Source of the DNA: Chryseobacterium aquaeductus
GTDB taxonomy: Bacteria > Bacteroidota > Bacteroidia > Flavobacteriales > Weeksellaceae
Reading direction: 5' to 3'
DNA length: 64,000 nucleotides
Assembly: GCF_905175375.1 (NCBI RefSeq)
Contig: NZ_CAJIMS010000001.1
Span: 620,001 to 684,000, forward strand
Numbering within the stretch: position 1 is the first letter of the stretch; each line of letters begins with the position of its first letter. Both the position numbers and the translations under genes were made by a program. Shown piece by piece: positions 15,543 to 24,562 of the stretch. The notes below the pieces were generated by a model, which worked only from the letters and a program-made list of their open reading frames with translations, was not told where the DNA came from and searched no databases.

Positions 15543-15569
15543 ATCATAATTATAATAGTTAATTATGAT
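15543..15569. promoter_or_regulatory. Inverted repeat in the LysR-mdaB divergent promoter (candidate LysR site)
   Basis: ATCATAATTA (15543-15552) and TAATTATGAT (15560-15569), perfect 10-bp arms with a 7-bp spacer. It contains T-N11-A and lies 33 bp upstream of the mdaB -7 element, the usual place for LysR activation. Confidence 0.6.
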
Positions 15570-15601
15570 TCATATTATTTCTATTATACAAATCTCCATC
15601 A

Positions 15602-15609
15602 TAACTTTG
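15602..15609 (+). promoter_or_regulatory. -7 element of the quinone reductase gene
   Basis: TAACTTTG, 31 bp upstream of the start codon. No clear TTG at the -33 position, which fits dependence on an activator. Confidence 0.5.
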
Positions 15610-15640
15610 CATCATAAAATTTAAAAAAAATAATAAAACA

Positions 15641-16258
15641 ATGAAAAAAGTATTGATAATCAATGGCGGACAAAACTTCGGACATTCCGGAGGGAAATAT
15701 AATCAGACCATTGCAAAAAACACTTTGGAGGTTTTAAATGAATTTGAAAATGTAGAAATAAAAATCTCAAATATCAATGAAGGTTATGATAAAAATGAGG
15801 AAGTTCAGAAGTTCGTTTGGGCAGATTTTATCATTTATCACACACCAATTTGGTGGTTTCAGTTGCCGAACGGTTTCAAAAAATATATTGACGAAGTTTT
15901 CACGGCAGGTCATGCAAAAGGAATTTATATGAGCGACGGCAGAACTTCAGACAATCCACAGATCAATTACGGAACTGGTGGAATGCTTGGCGGAAGAAAA
16001 TATATGGTCACCACAAGTTGGAATGCACCCGAAACCGCTTTCACACTTCCCGGAGAATTTTTTAACGAAACAAACGTGGACAACGGACCTTTGTTTGGTT
16101 TTCACAGAATGAATGCATTTGTTTCGCTTGAAAAGATGGAGAGTTTCCATTTTCATGATGTGGAAAAAAACGCCAATATAGAACGTGATATGAAAACTTA
16201 CAGAGATCATTTAAAAAGTGTTTTTTCCAAAGAATTAAAACTACAATTTGCATCATGA
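15641..16258 (+). CDS. mdaB: NAD(P)H-dependent quinone oxidoreductase, MdaB family
   Basis: 205 residues of flavodoxin-like fold. NGGQNFGHSGGKYNQTI is the FMN/FAD phosphate loop, YHTPIWWFQLPNGFKKYIDE the typical MdaB segment, and SWNAPETAF a conserved active-site loop. MdaB reduces quinones by two electrons with NADPH and so avoids semiquinone radicals. The stop codon overlaps the ATG of a short ygiN-like remnant (ATGA), matching the mdaB-ygiN order of E. coli. Under a divergent LysR gene. Confidence 0.88.
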   Translation: MKKVLIINGGQNFGHSGGKYNQTIAKNTLEVLNEFENVEIKISNINEGYDKNEEVQKFVWADFIIYHTPIWWFQLPNGFKKYIDEVFTAGHAKGIYMSDGRTSDNPQINYGTGGMLGGRKYMVTTSWNAPETAFTLPGEFFNETNVDNGPLFGFHRMNAFVSLEKMESFHFHDVEKNANIERDMKTYRDHLKSVFSKELKLQFAS

Positions 16259-16329
16259 AAATTTATCTTACCGCAATTATAAAAGCAAAAGAAGAGCACA
16301 GATCGGAAGTTTATCTAAATTTGCCTTAA
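16255..16329 (+). pseudogene. Remnant of a YgiN-like quinol monooxygenase (ABM domain), 24 codons
   Basis: Begins with ATGA overlap on the mdaB stop and reads MKIYLTAIIKAKEEHRSEVY before stopping after LNLP. This matches the first strand and helix of antibiotic-biosynthesis-monooxygenase (ABM) proteins, which are normally about 95-100 residues. The remaining three quarters of the domain are not found in any frame downstream; DUF1304 starts 75 bp later. In E. coli, YgiN follows MdaB and takes part in the same quinone redox cycle. I infer a 3' deletion. The fragment is too short to fold. Confidence 0.6.
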
Positions 16330-16403
16330 AAGTTTCTATTGTAAAATTTAGTGATCAAACTTGATTTTATTTTTTTAGTTTTACACTTACAAAAACAAAA
16401 ATA

Positions 16404-16769
16404 ATGGAAATCGTAGCCAAAACTCTCATCGCCATTGTTGCTCTCGAACATTTATATATTCTTTGGATGGAAATGTTTGCTTGGGAAACCAAAGGAAAAA
16501 AAGTTTTCAAAACAGCTTTGCCGCCGGAAATGTTTAAACCCACAAAAGGTTTAGCCGCCAATCAGGGATTGTACAACGGTTTCTTGGCTGCAGGATTGAT
16601 CTGGACTTTCTTCATTGAGGACGAAAAATGGCAGACCAATATTGCTTTATTTTTCCTGAGTTGTATAACCATTGCCGGAATTTATGGTGCCGTTTCTGCC
16701 ACGAAAAAAATATTTTTTGTTCAGGCCTTGCCAGCGATTTTAGGGATTGTTGCAGTTCTTTTAAAATAA
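16404..16769 (+). CDS. DUF1304 family membrane protein
   Basis: 121 residues with four hydrophobic segments (about 4-22, 51-70, 77-95, 101-119). The N-terminal AIVALEHLYILWMEMFAWET and GLAANQGLYNGFLAAGL are the DUF1304 signatures. An integral inner-membrane protein of unknown function, often near redox or stress genes. It follows the ygiN remnant by 74 bp. Confidence 0.85.
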   Translation: MEIVAKTLIAIVALEHLYILWMEMFAWETKGKKVFKTALPPEMFKPTKGLAANQGLYNGFLAAGLIWTFFIEDEKWQTNIALFFLSCITIAGIYGAVSATKKIFFVQALPAILGIVAVLLK

Positions 16770-16824
16770 TAATTTTTCTTTTTTAGTCGAACTTTATGAA
16801 TATTTCTTTAACTATAAAACAAAA

Positions 16825-17286
16825 CTACAAAACGGAAATTTCTCGTAACTTCTCCTTCATTTTTTCAGGCTTAAATTCTCCCTCGTGATAATAAGTCAAT
16901 TTTTGATTTTTGTCTAAAATAATCCACAACGGATAAACAGGTTGTTTTTTATTTTTAGACAAAGCCAAAGCCAGCTCATGAATTCCTGAGTTTCCATTTG
17001 GTAAATAATTAAATTCTGTCCCTTGAAAAGTGATTTTTTCTTTTGTTTTTTCAGCCTCGAAATTGATGAAGTGAAAATTTTCGTTGATCATTTTGAGCAA
17101 TTCTTTATTTTTATTTAATTTGTAAGACTCGATTTTACAAACGGAACACCATTCGGTATACAGATGAATGATAACCGGCTTTCTATCTTCTTCTTTCAGA
17201 CTTTCAAGTTCAGAAAAAGTGCCGGAATTTATTTGCGAAAAACAAAATCCGTGGACTAAAAATACCAATACTAAAAGAAATTTCAT
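16825..17286 (-). CDS. Secreted thioredoxin-like protein
   Basis: 153 residues with a signal peptide (LVLVFLVHGFCFSQ). Thioredoxin fold with active site EWCSVCK (CxxC) near residue 48 and the cis-Pro strand VYPLWIILDKN. Predicted periplasmic disulfide reductase or oxidase. It follows a TonB-dependent receptor on the same strand by about 110 bp; that receptor carries a CSVC pair in its plug, so the two may be functionally linked (inference). Confidence 0.85.
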   Translation of the reverse strand: MKFLLVLVFLVHGFCFSQINSGTFSELESLKEEDRKPVIIHLYTEWCSVCKIESYKLNKNKELLKMINENFHFINFEAEKTKEKITFQGTEFNYLPNGNSGIHELALALSKNKKQPVYPLWIILDKNQKLTYYHEGEFKPEKMKEKLREISVL

Positions 17287-17398
17287 ACAATTTGATATTT
17301 AAAATGAAACCATTAAGTTTTATAAGTTGATGAGATTTTTTAAGGAAATATCTGAAAATTAAATACTTAAATATCTTCATGTTTAAAAAAATTTTAAT

Positions 17399-19462
17399 TT
17401 ACTTTAAATTATACTTCACACCCAAAAAACCCCTGATGGTCTGCATTGGCGCATAACCATAAGTGGTATCAAAAGTATAATGATTGGGATTATTGATCGG
17501 ATCATCTACATTTTTATCAAACGGATCAAACGGTCTCATCAAAGGATCATCGGGTGTGAAATTGAAGAGATTTTTAATGCCGCAATACACTTCAAAACCA
17601 GATTTAAAAGCCTTTGAAACCTGAATATTTGCCAAAGAATACAACGGCGAATATTCGGGTCTGTAATCATTGGGTAAAACCGGAAGACGCATCGGCCCGT
17701 AAAACTGTCCGGTAAAATCTATGGTCAAAGCATTCTGAAATTTATACGTTAAAGCATACGTTCCGCTCCATTTCGGAGCATGAAGTTGCTGCACTTTCTC
17801 GTTTTCGCCATCAAATTTCTGATAAACATCCAGATAAGTGATTCCTAAATTTAAGCTTAAAGGAAACCCGAAAGTATAATCCAGATTCATTGATAAACCT
17901 CTCGAAACGCCATAACCCTTGAGATTATCATAAATAATTTTATCCGGTTCAGAATCAAAATCGCCGACAATTTTGTTGCTGAAATAGGTATAAAACGCAG
18001 ACGCATCAAGATTGATAATCCTTTCATTGATCGGGATTTTCCAAATATAATTAAAATTTCCATTTACAGATCGTTCCGGCTCAAGATTAGATTTTATCAA
18101 AACCTCCCGAGATCCCGTCAATGCTGCATGATCTTCTGTAAATAAATTGACCACCCTGAAACCTGTTCCGAAATTGAATCTGAGCGTATGATAAGGATTT
18201 GGCGAAAATTTCCATGCAAAACGCGGTGAATGTACAGAATGATGGATTTTGTCATAATCAAATCTGTACCCTAGAAGCAAAGTATTTTTATCATTAATCT
18301 CCAACTGATCCTGAATAAAAGCTCCGAAAATTGGCGATTTCATCGGCTTGTTGAGTACTCCATCGGACGATAGAGTTCCCGGTGTGTTATCATCATAAAA
18401 TGTTTTTTTAAATGTGACACCGGTTATCAAATCATGATTTCCTAACTTTTTATCCCAATATGTTTGTGCAAAAGCGACCTTCTGAGTTGCCAAGAAAGGA
18501 TTGGTTCCGTAAAAAGAATTCTGATCATGAAAATTATAAGAAAACTGAGAAATAATCTGCTCCTTCATCGGCCATTGGTACACTCCAAAAGCTTCTACTC
18601 TGTTGGTATAAATGCTTTCTCCGTAGATTTCATTGCTCCCACGATAAGATTTATTCCACTGCATTTCTCCACCGAAACGGTCTTCATACAAGTACCGCAA
18701 AGCAAAACTTCCAAGACGGTTTTCTCTTCGCTGGAAATTCCATTTATTGAATACCGAAATTCTGTTTTGAAGAGCCGCATCTGTGAAATTGTCTTTATTG
18801 TGATCTATTTTTTCATTAAAATTAAAATAATTCATACTTAAAATGGACGCTATCTTTTTTCCAAAATTGAATTTTGTGGAAATGTCGAGATTGGCCTCGC
18901 TCCAAGTTGTTGTCATCAGATCAACGCTCAATCGAGGCGCAGTTAAGGCATTTTTAGTAATAATATTAATCACTCCTCCCATTGCTTCAGAGCCATAAAG
19001 AGATGATGCAGGACCTTTTACGACTTCAATTCTGTCTATCAAACTATTAGGAATTCCACTAAGACCATAAACTGTTGAGAGCGAACTTACAATTGGCATT
19101 CCGTCAATTAAAATCATAGTGTAAGGACCTTCCAAACCATTGATGTGAATATCTCCGGTATTGCAAACCGAACAATTCAGTTGAGGCTTCACTCCGTTTA
19201 CCATCGCAATCGCTTCAAAAATATTGGGAGTAGGATTTTTCTGAAAAAACTTCTGACTATAAATTTCAACTGCAACAGGACTTTTTGATCTGCTCATGGG
19301 TTTGATCGTTCCTGTGATCACGACATCGTCTATCAGTTTTGTTTTTTCTTCTTTCTGATTAATTTTTACAGAATCTTTTTTATCTCCAACATTCAGGCTA
19401 TCTGTTTCCTGAGAAAAACAAAATGATGATAAAAAAATGAAAAACAGGAGTATTCGCATCAT
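17399..19462 (-). CDS. TonB-dependent outer-membrane receptor
   Basis: About 687 residues from MMRILLFFIFL; the frame runs 10 codons further upstream, but those lie before the signal peptide. The plug domain (about 45-170) holds GDIHINGLEGPYTMILIDGM, RIEVVKGPASSLYGSEAMGG and VINIIT; the rest is a 22-strand barrel with a C-terminal aromatic-rich strand ending VKYNLK. The plug has a Cys pair (LNCSVCNTG) unusual for ligand-gated porins. It imports a ligand, perhaps a metal chelate or heme; no substrate-binding lipoprotein is adjacent. Promoter TAGTTTTG on the minus strand at 19481-19488. Confidence 0.9.
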   Translation of the reverse strand: MMRILLFFIFLSSFCFSQETDSLNVGDKKDSVKINQKEEKTKLIDDVVITGTIKPMSRSKSPVAVEIYSQKFFQKNPTPNIFEAIAMVNGVKPQLNCSVCNTGDIHINGLEGPYTMILIDGMPIVSSLSTVYGLSGIPNSLIDRIEVVKGPASSLYGSEAMGGVINIITKNALTAPRLSVDLMTTTWSEANLDISTKFNFGKKIASILSMNYFNFNEKIDHNKDNFTDAALQNRISVFNKWNFQRRENRLGSFALRYLYEDRFGGEMQWNKSYRGSNEIYGESIYTNRVEAFGVYQWPMKEQIISQFSYNFHDQNSFYGTNPFLATQKVAFAQTYWDKKLGNHDLITGVTFKKTFYDDNTPGTLSSDGVLNKPMKSPIFGAFIQDQLEINDKNTLLLGYRFDYDKIHHSVHSPRFAWKFSPNPYHTLRFNFGTGFRVVNLFTEDHAALTGSREVLIKSNLEPERSVNGNFNYIWKIPINERIINLDASAFYTYFSNKIVGDFDSEPDKIIYDNLKGYGVSRGLSMNLDYTFGFPLSLNLGITYLDVYQKFDGENEKVQQLHAPKWSGTYALTYKFQNALTIDFTGQFYGPMRLPVLPNDYRPEYSPLYSLANIQVSKAFKSGFEVYCGIKNLFNFTPDDPLMRPFDPFDKNVDDPINNPNHYTFDTTYGYAPMQTIRGFLGVKYNLK

Positions 19463-19480
19463 GAAATAAAATTTGTTAGA

Positions 19481-19488
19481 CAAAACTA
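19481..19488 (-). promoter_or_regulatory. -7 element of the TonB receptor gene
   Basis: CAAAACTA on plus, TAGTTTTG on minus, 18 bp before the first start codon. Confidence 0.45.
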
Positions 19489-19554
19489 ACAATTATTTTT
19501 GAATATAAAAACTTTAAGATAAAAAGTGATTGAAAAAGATTCGTCAAAAATTGT

Positions 19555-19562
19555 TAAATTTG
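19555..19562 (+). promoter_or_regulatory. -7 element of hmgA
   Basis: TAAATTTG with a TTG 22 bp upstream, 21 bp before the start codon. Confidence 0.5.
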
Positions 19563-19583
19563 AGAATCCACATATAAAGTAAA

Positions 19584-20771
19584 ATGAGATATAATCAATC
19601 GGGGAATATTCCCCAGAAAAGACATACGGTTTTTAAATCTCCGGAAGATCAATTTTATTATGAGCAGCTTTTCGGAACCGAAGGTTTTCATGGTATTTCT
19701 TCGCTACTCTATCATACGCATCGCCCGACACAGATCAGATCGATAGGAAACGTAAAGGATGTAACACCAAAAATTGCTGTCGACAAAAATGTGACGCCGA
19801 GAATGTTTAAAGGGATGAATGTAACTCCTGAAGAAGACTTTTTGGATAGCCGCAAGTTTCTTTTGGTGAATAACGACCTCAAAATGGGATTGGCAAAGCC
19901 GAAAAAATCGATGGATTACTTCTACAAAAATGCAGAATGTGACGAGCTTTTGTTCATTCATGAAGGTGTAGGAATTCTAAAAACTTTTGTTGGCAACCTT
20001 GAATTTTCTGTCGGCGATTATTTAATTATTCCAAGAGGAACAATTTATCAAGTCGAATTACAATCTGAAAACACTGTGTTTTTCGTACTGGAAAGCCATT
20101 CACCGATTTATACTCCGAAGCGTTACAGAAATGAGTTTGGGCAACTTTTGGAGCATTCTCCGTTTTGTGAAAGAGATATCATCGCACCTACTTTTGTGGA
20201 TCCTAAAGACGAAAAAGGAGATTTTTTAATTAAAGTTAAAAAGGAAAATCAGATCACAGATTTCATCTATGCAACTCATCCTTTTGATGTAGTGGGTTGG
20301 GACGGATATTTTTATCCTTACAAATTTAATATTAAAAACTTTGAACCCATAACAGGAAGAATTCACCAGCCGCCCCCAGTTCACCAGAACTTTGAGGCAA
20401 ACAATTTTGTTGTCTGCTCGTTCTGTGCAAGAATGTACGATTATCATCCGCAGGCAATTCCGGCACCTTATAATCACTCAAATATCGATTCTGATGAAGT
20501 TCTATTTTACACGGAAGGAGATTTTATGAGCCGAAATCATATCGATCTGATGGATTTTACTCTTCATCCTGGCGGAATCGTTCACGGACCTCATCCCGGA
20601 GCAATGGAACGAAGTATTGGAAAAAAATTCACTGAAGAATATGCGGTAATGGTTGATCCTTTTAAACCTTTGAAAATAACCGAAGAAGCAATGAAAGTGG
20701 AAGATCCGTCTTACAAAACTTCATGGTTGGAAAGTGAAGATCATAGTTTGGAAGATCGTTCGCAAGAATAA
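19584..20771 (+). CDS. hmgA: Homogentisate 1,2-dioxygenase
   Basis: 395 residues, shorter than the 438-445 of the human and Pseudomonas enzymes but with the conserved cupin core: IHQPPPVHQNFEANNFVVCS near residue 265 and TLHPGGIVHGPHPGAMERS near 330, with the catalytic and iron-ligand histidines. Opens the aromatic ring of homogentisate to maleylacetoacetate with O2. First gene of the tyrosine degradation region, followed by its own terminator, so it is not obligatorily co-transcribed with hppD and fahA. Confidence 0.93.
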   Translation: MRYNQSGNIPQKRHTVFKSPEDQFYYEQLFGTEGFHGISSLLYHTHRPTQIRSIGNVKDVTPKIAVDKNVTPRMFKGMNVTPEEDFLDSRKFLLVNNDLKMGLAKPKKSMDYFYKNAECDELLFIHEGVGILKTFVGNLEFSVGDYLIIPRGTIYQVELQSENTVFFVLESHSPIYTPKRYRNEFGQLLEHSPFCERDIIAPTFVDPKDEKGDFLIKVKKENQITDFIYATHPFDVVGWDGYFYPYKFNIKNFEPITGRIHQPPPVHQNFEANNFVVCSFCARMYDYHPQAIPAPYNHSNIDSDEVLFYTEGDFMSRNHIDLMDFTLHPGGIVHGPHPGAMERSIGKKFTEEYAVMVDPFKPLKITEEAMKVEDPSYKTSWLESEDHSLEDRSQE

Positions 20772-20806
20772 GATTTTCATTCTTATCATTACCTGTATAA
20801 AATTTA

Positions 20807-20844
20807 AACAGACTGAATACGAGATGTATTCAGTCTGTTATTTT
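20807..20844 (+). terminator. Terminator after hmgA
   Basis: AACAGACTGAATAC-GAGAT-GTATTCAGTCTGTT, a perfect 14-bp stem, followed by ATTTTT. Confidence 0.92.
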
Positions 20845-20957
20845 TAATACATTTGATTAAAACATGACAAATGTTTCTTGATATTTAAACTATTGAAACG
20901 CTATAAAGACTATCTTTAAGTATACAAAATCGTAAAATTTAATTATAAATTCATCAT

Positions 20958-22232
20958 ATGTACAATTATATCAGTGCAGAGGAAGCAGTATACACCGTAA
21001 AAAGCGGAAACCGTGTTTTTTTTCATGGAAGTGCGTGTACACCAAATCATTTAATCGACGAACTGGCAAAGCAATCTCATCGATTAAAAAATGTAGAAAT
21101 GGTTTCCATCACGCAACAAGGAAATGTAGAAATTGCAAAACCGGAATATAAAAAAAGTTTTTTTGTAAATTCTTTATTCGTTTCTACTCCTGTGAGAAAT
21201 GCCGTCAACTCAGACAATGGTGATTATGTTCCCATTTTTTTAAGTGAAATTCCTATTTTATTCAGAAAAAACATTCTTCCTTTAGATGTTGCTTTAATTA
21301 CTGTTTCACCGCCAGACAAACATGGTTTCTGTACATTAGGAACTTCTGTGGATGTTGCAAGAGCAGCTGTAGATACCGCAAAGCTGGTAGTTGCGATCGT
21401 AAATCCCCTAATGCCGAGAACTCATGGAGACGGAATGATTCATGTGAGTAAAATTCATAAAATGGTTTGGCATGAAGAAGAACTTCTGACCGTAGATTAC
21501 GGTTCAAAAGTAGAAGATGAAGAAATGCTGGTGGGAAAAAATGTTGCAGAACTCATCGAGGACAGATCTACTTTACAAATGGGAATAGGAACAATTCCGG
21601 ATGCTGTTTTAAAATGTCTGGGAAGCCACAAAGATTTAGGAGTACATACCGAAATGCTGAGTGATGGGGTGATAGATTTGATTCAAAATGATGTCATTAA
21701 TAACAAATACAAAGGCTACAATGACAACAAAACGATTACCAGTTTTTGTTTCGGAACCAGAAAATTATACGACTACGTTGATGATAATACGGTTTTTGCC
21801 TTCAAAGATGTGAGCGATGTGAATTTCCCGATCAATATCATGCGAAATAAAAAAATGGTTGCTATAAATTCTGCCATTGAAATAGATTTAACAGGACAAG
21901 TTTGTGCAGATTCTATCGGAACCATGCAGTATAGCGGAATTGGCGGACAGATGGATTTCATGAGAGGTGCAGCATTGAGCGAAGACGGAAAACCTATCAT
22001 CGCAATAACATCCCGAACAAAAAAAGGAGTTTCCAGAATTGTTCCTTTCCTTAAACAAGGTGCAGGTGTCGTAACGACCAGAGGACATATACATTGGGTT
22101 GTTACCGAATATGGAACAGCATATCTGTACGGGAAAAATCTTCGCCAAAGGGCTCAGGAATTAATAAGCATTGCGCATCCTGAGGACAGAGAGATGCTTC
22201 AAAGGGCGGCTTATGAAAGATTTAAACATTAA
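20958..22232 (+). CDS. Acetyl-CoA hydrolase/transferase family CoA transferase (Cat1/AbfT-like)
   Basis: 424 residues. Signatures: LQMGIGTIPDAVLKCLG, HTEMLSDGVIDLIQ, IDLTGQVCADSIGTMQYSGI with GGQMDFMRGA, and VVTEYGTAYLYGK. The pattern is closest to 4-hydroxybutyrate or butyryl-CoA:acetate CoA-transferases. It moves CoA between acyl-CoA and a free acid. Lying between hmgA and hppD, it might activate acetoacetate or recover acetate from tyrosine breakdown; the substrate is not determinable from sequence. Near-consensus promoter TTG-N17-TATCTTTA upstream. Confidence 0.85.
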   Translation: MYNYISAEEAVYTVKSGNRVFFHGSACTPNHLIDELAKQSHRLKNVEMVSITQQGNVEIAKPEYKKSFFVNSLFVSTPVRNAVNSDNGDYVPIFLSEIPILFRKNILPLDVALITVSPPDKHGFCTLGTSVDVARAAVDTAKLVVAIVNPLMPRTHGDGMIHVSKIHKMVWHEEELLTVDYGSKVEDEEMLVGKNVAELIEDRSTLQMGIGTIPDAVLKCLGSHKDLGVHTEMLSDGVIDLIQNDVINNKYKGYNDNKTITSFCFGTRKLYDYVDDNTVFAFKDVSDVNFPINIMRNKKMVAINSAIEIDLTGQVCADSIGTMQYSGIGGQMDFMRGAALSEDGKPIIAITSRTKKGVSRIVPFLKQGAGVVTTRGHIHWVVTEYGTAYLYGKNLRQRAQELISIAHPEDREMLQRAAYERFKH

Positions 22233-22346
22233 AAAAAACTAAAGTCAATATTCTTCTCAAAAAATACGTACATTTAATTTAAAATAGACAAATTTATTTT
22301 TTGCCAATTTAGTAAGGAAAGCCTATTTATTAAAAAAATTACACAT

Positions 22347-23129
22347 TTGAAGACGATTTATAATTCTATAAAAGATGAAATTTTAAAACATCCTAAAATT
22401 CAGGATTCAGTTTTGGGAAAGGTTGATCAATGGAAAAGAAGCCATTACATCATTCTTTCAGAAATAATCAAAGATCAACTGGCTTTAGCAGAAGAACTTA
22501 AAAATGATAAAAAATTTGAATTAGGAAACACCATTTCGCACATTACCCTGCAACGTTTTTTTGAAAGTGACTATCAAGATAAAACCCATAATGATCTTCG
22601 ATTTTTGAAAACCCTTGATAAGATCTGTATATTCTTGGGTTATAAAGATTTAAACTCATACATTTATCATATAAAGGAAAATGAAGTGAACGATAATGAA
22701 GTGAATGATGAAGTTTTCTCAACAGATATCATTTACAGATATTGTGCTACGGTTTTCGATTTGTACAAAAGTTTCCCTGTTTTAAAATTGGATTCATTTA
22801 AAGATCTCGTTTTTAAAAACTCTCCTTTTCTGGAAAGAGCCTCAGAATTCAGCCGAGAACTTTGCGAAAGAAAGTTTGAGCTTGTGACAAAAAATAATCG
22901 ATCAAACTATGAGGTATTTGATATCAACATGGTGACAGACGAACCGGATAAAAAAATCCTTGAAACACAGGAATTTTGGAATCTTCTTTTTAAAGTAGGA
23001 GAGACCGGCAAAGAACATTTTGTAAATCAGCTCAATACACAAATTTACTTTATTCGTAAAATTGATAACGTATGGAGAATTTGGGATAATTATAATCCTG
23101 ACGCAGGAAGATTGAATAATAAAAAGTAA
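22347..23129 (+). CDS. Uncharacterised protein with N-terminal HTH-like region
   Basis: 260 residues from a TTG start; no ATG fits the N-terminal homology-like region. The first 105 residues read like the DNA-binding-like domain common in Bacteroidetes (ELGNTISHITLQRFF ... FLKTLDKICIFLGYKDLNSY). A short repeated linker NEVNDNEVND follows (about 112-121), then a 140-residue alpha/beta domain (FWNLLFKVGETGKEHF, VWRIWDNYNP) of unknown function. Possibly a local regulator of the tyrosine genes, but nothing beyond position supports that. Confidence 0.7.
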   Translation: MKTIYNSIKDEILKHPKIQDSVLGKVDQWKRSHYIILSEIIKDQLALAEELKNDKKFELGNTISHITLQRFFESDYQDKTHNDLRFLKTLDKICIFLGYKDLNSYIYHIKENEVNDNEVNDEVFSTDIIYRYCATVFDLYKSFPVLKLDSFKDLVFKNSPFLERASEFSRELCERKFELVTKNNRSNYEVFDINMVTDEPDKKILETQEFWNLLFKVGETGKEHFVNQLNTQIYFIRKIDNVWRIWDNYNPDAGRLNNKK

Positions 23130-23156
23130 AAGCCGTAATTGATTACGGCTTTCTTT
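23128..23156 (+). terminator. Terminator
   Basis: AAAGCCGTAA-TTGA-TTACGGCTTT overlapping the stop codon, followed by CTTTGTTT. Confidence 0.9.
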
Positions 23157-23359
23157 GTTTGAAATAATTTTTTTTTCAACATCTAGTTTCTAATACAAAT
23201 ATACAATTAATAACAAAACAAACACAAACTTAAATATACTTAAATGAACATTAGTTAACATTAAATAATACACAATCGATTCCACAACAATATTGTCTTT
23301 AATTATTTACAGGAATTTTGTAATTTGCAAACTCATAATAAAAGTAAAAAACAGAAAAT

Positions 23360-24490
23360 ATGTCAACACTTACATTTGCCGAAAAAATTGCTCAGGCCGA
23401 GAATTTTTTGCCCATAAATGGTACAGATTACATTGAGTTTTATGTAGGAAATGCTAAACAAGCAGCTCACTATTATAAAACTGCATTTGGTTTTCAGTCT
23501 GTAGCGTATGCAGGTCCTGAAACAGGAGTAAGAGACCGTGCATCTTATGTTCTTCAACAAGGGAAAATAAGATTAATCTTAACCACGGGTCTTAAATCTG
23601 ACTCGCCGGTAAGCGAACACGTAAAAAAACACGGCGATGGAGTGAAAATTTTGGCACTTTGGGTAGATGATGCATATTCGGCATTTGAAGAAACTACAAA
23701 AAGAGGTGGCAAACCTTACTTGGAGCCGGTAACTTTAAATGATGAACATGGCGAAGTAAAAATGTCCGGAATCTATACATACGGAGAAACCGTGCACATG
23801 TTTATTGAAAGAAAAAACTATACAGGACCTTTCATGCCCGGTTATCAAAAGTGGGAAAGCGACTACAAACCAGAAGAAGCTGGTCTTTTATATGTTGACC
23901 ACTGTGTAGGAAATGTAGGTTGGGACAGAATGATCCCAACTGTAGAATGGTACGAGAAGGTAATGGGATTTGTAAATATTCTTTCATTTGATGACAAACA
24001 GATCAATACAGAATATTCTGCTTTGATGTCTAAAGTAATGTCAAACGGGAACGGTTTTGCAAAATTCCCGATCAACGAACCTGCCGAAGGAAAGAAAAAA
24101 TCTCAGGTAGAAGAATATCTTGATTTCTACGAAGGTGAAGGCGTACAGCACATTGCAGTTGCTACAAAAGACATCATTCATACAGTAACCGAACTTAAAA
24201 AACGTGGTGTAGAATTCCTTTCTGCTCCACCTGAAGCATATTACAATATGGTTCCTGAGAGAGTAGGTCATATTGATGAAGATCTTAAAAAACTTCAGGA
24301 TTTAGGAATTCTGATTGATCATGATGAGGAAGGTTATTTATTACAAATCTTCACAAAACCAGTAGAAGACCGCCCTACTCTTTTCTTTGAAATTATTGAA
24401 AGGCATGGCGCACAAAGCTTTGGTGCAGGTAATTTCAAAGCGCTTTTTGAAGCGTTGGAAAGAGAGCAGGAAAAAAGAGGAAATCTATAA
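23360..24490 (+). CDS. hppD: 4-hydroxyphenylpyruvate dioxygenase
   Basis: 376 residues, two glyoxalase-fold halves. The iron ligands are visible: His in VDHCVGNVG (about 179), His in VQHIAVATKDI (about 260) and Glu in FFEIIERHGAQSFGAGNFKA (about 340), where the FGxGNFKxL motif closes the active site. Converts 4-hydroxyphenylpyruvate and O2 to homogentisate, the substrate of HmgA. Has its own terminator. Confidence 0.96.
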   Translation: MSTLTFAEKIAQAENFLPINGTDYIEFYVGNAKQAAHYYKTAFGFQSVAYAGPETGVRDRASYVLQQGKIRLILTTGLKSDSPVSEHVKKHGDGVKILALWVDDAYSAFEETTKRGGKPYLEPVTLNDEHGEVKMSGIYTYGETVHMFIERKNYTGPFMPGYQKWESDYKPEEAGLLYVDHCVGNVGWDRMIPTVEWYEKVMGFVNILSFDDKQINTEYSALMSKVMSNGNGFAKFPINEPAEGKKKSQVEEYLDFYEGEGVQHIAVATKDIIHTVTELKKRGVEFLSAPPEAYYNMVPERVGHIDEDLKKLQDLGILIDHDEEGYLLQIFTKPVEDRPTLFFEIIERHGAQSFGAGNFKALFEALEREQEKRGNL

Positions 24491-24509
24491 TTTTAAACAA
24501 AAAATAAAG

Positions 24510-24550
24510 AGTTTTGTCAGGACACATATCTTGGCAAAACTTTTTTTTAT
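24510..24550 (+). terminator. Terminator after hppD
   Basis: AGTTTTGTCAGGA and TCTTGGCAAAACT pair (two G-T pairs), followed by eight T. Confidence 0.85.
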
Positions 24551-24562
24551 AAACACAAGCTC

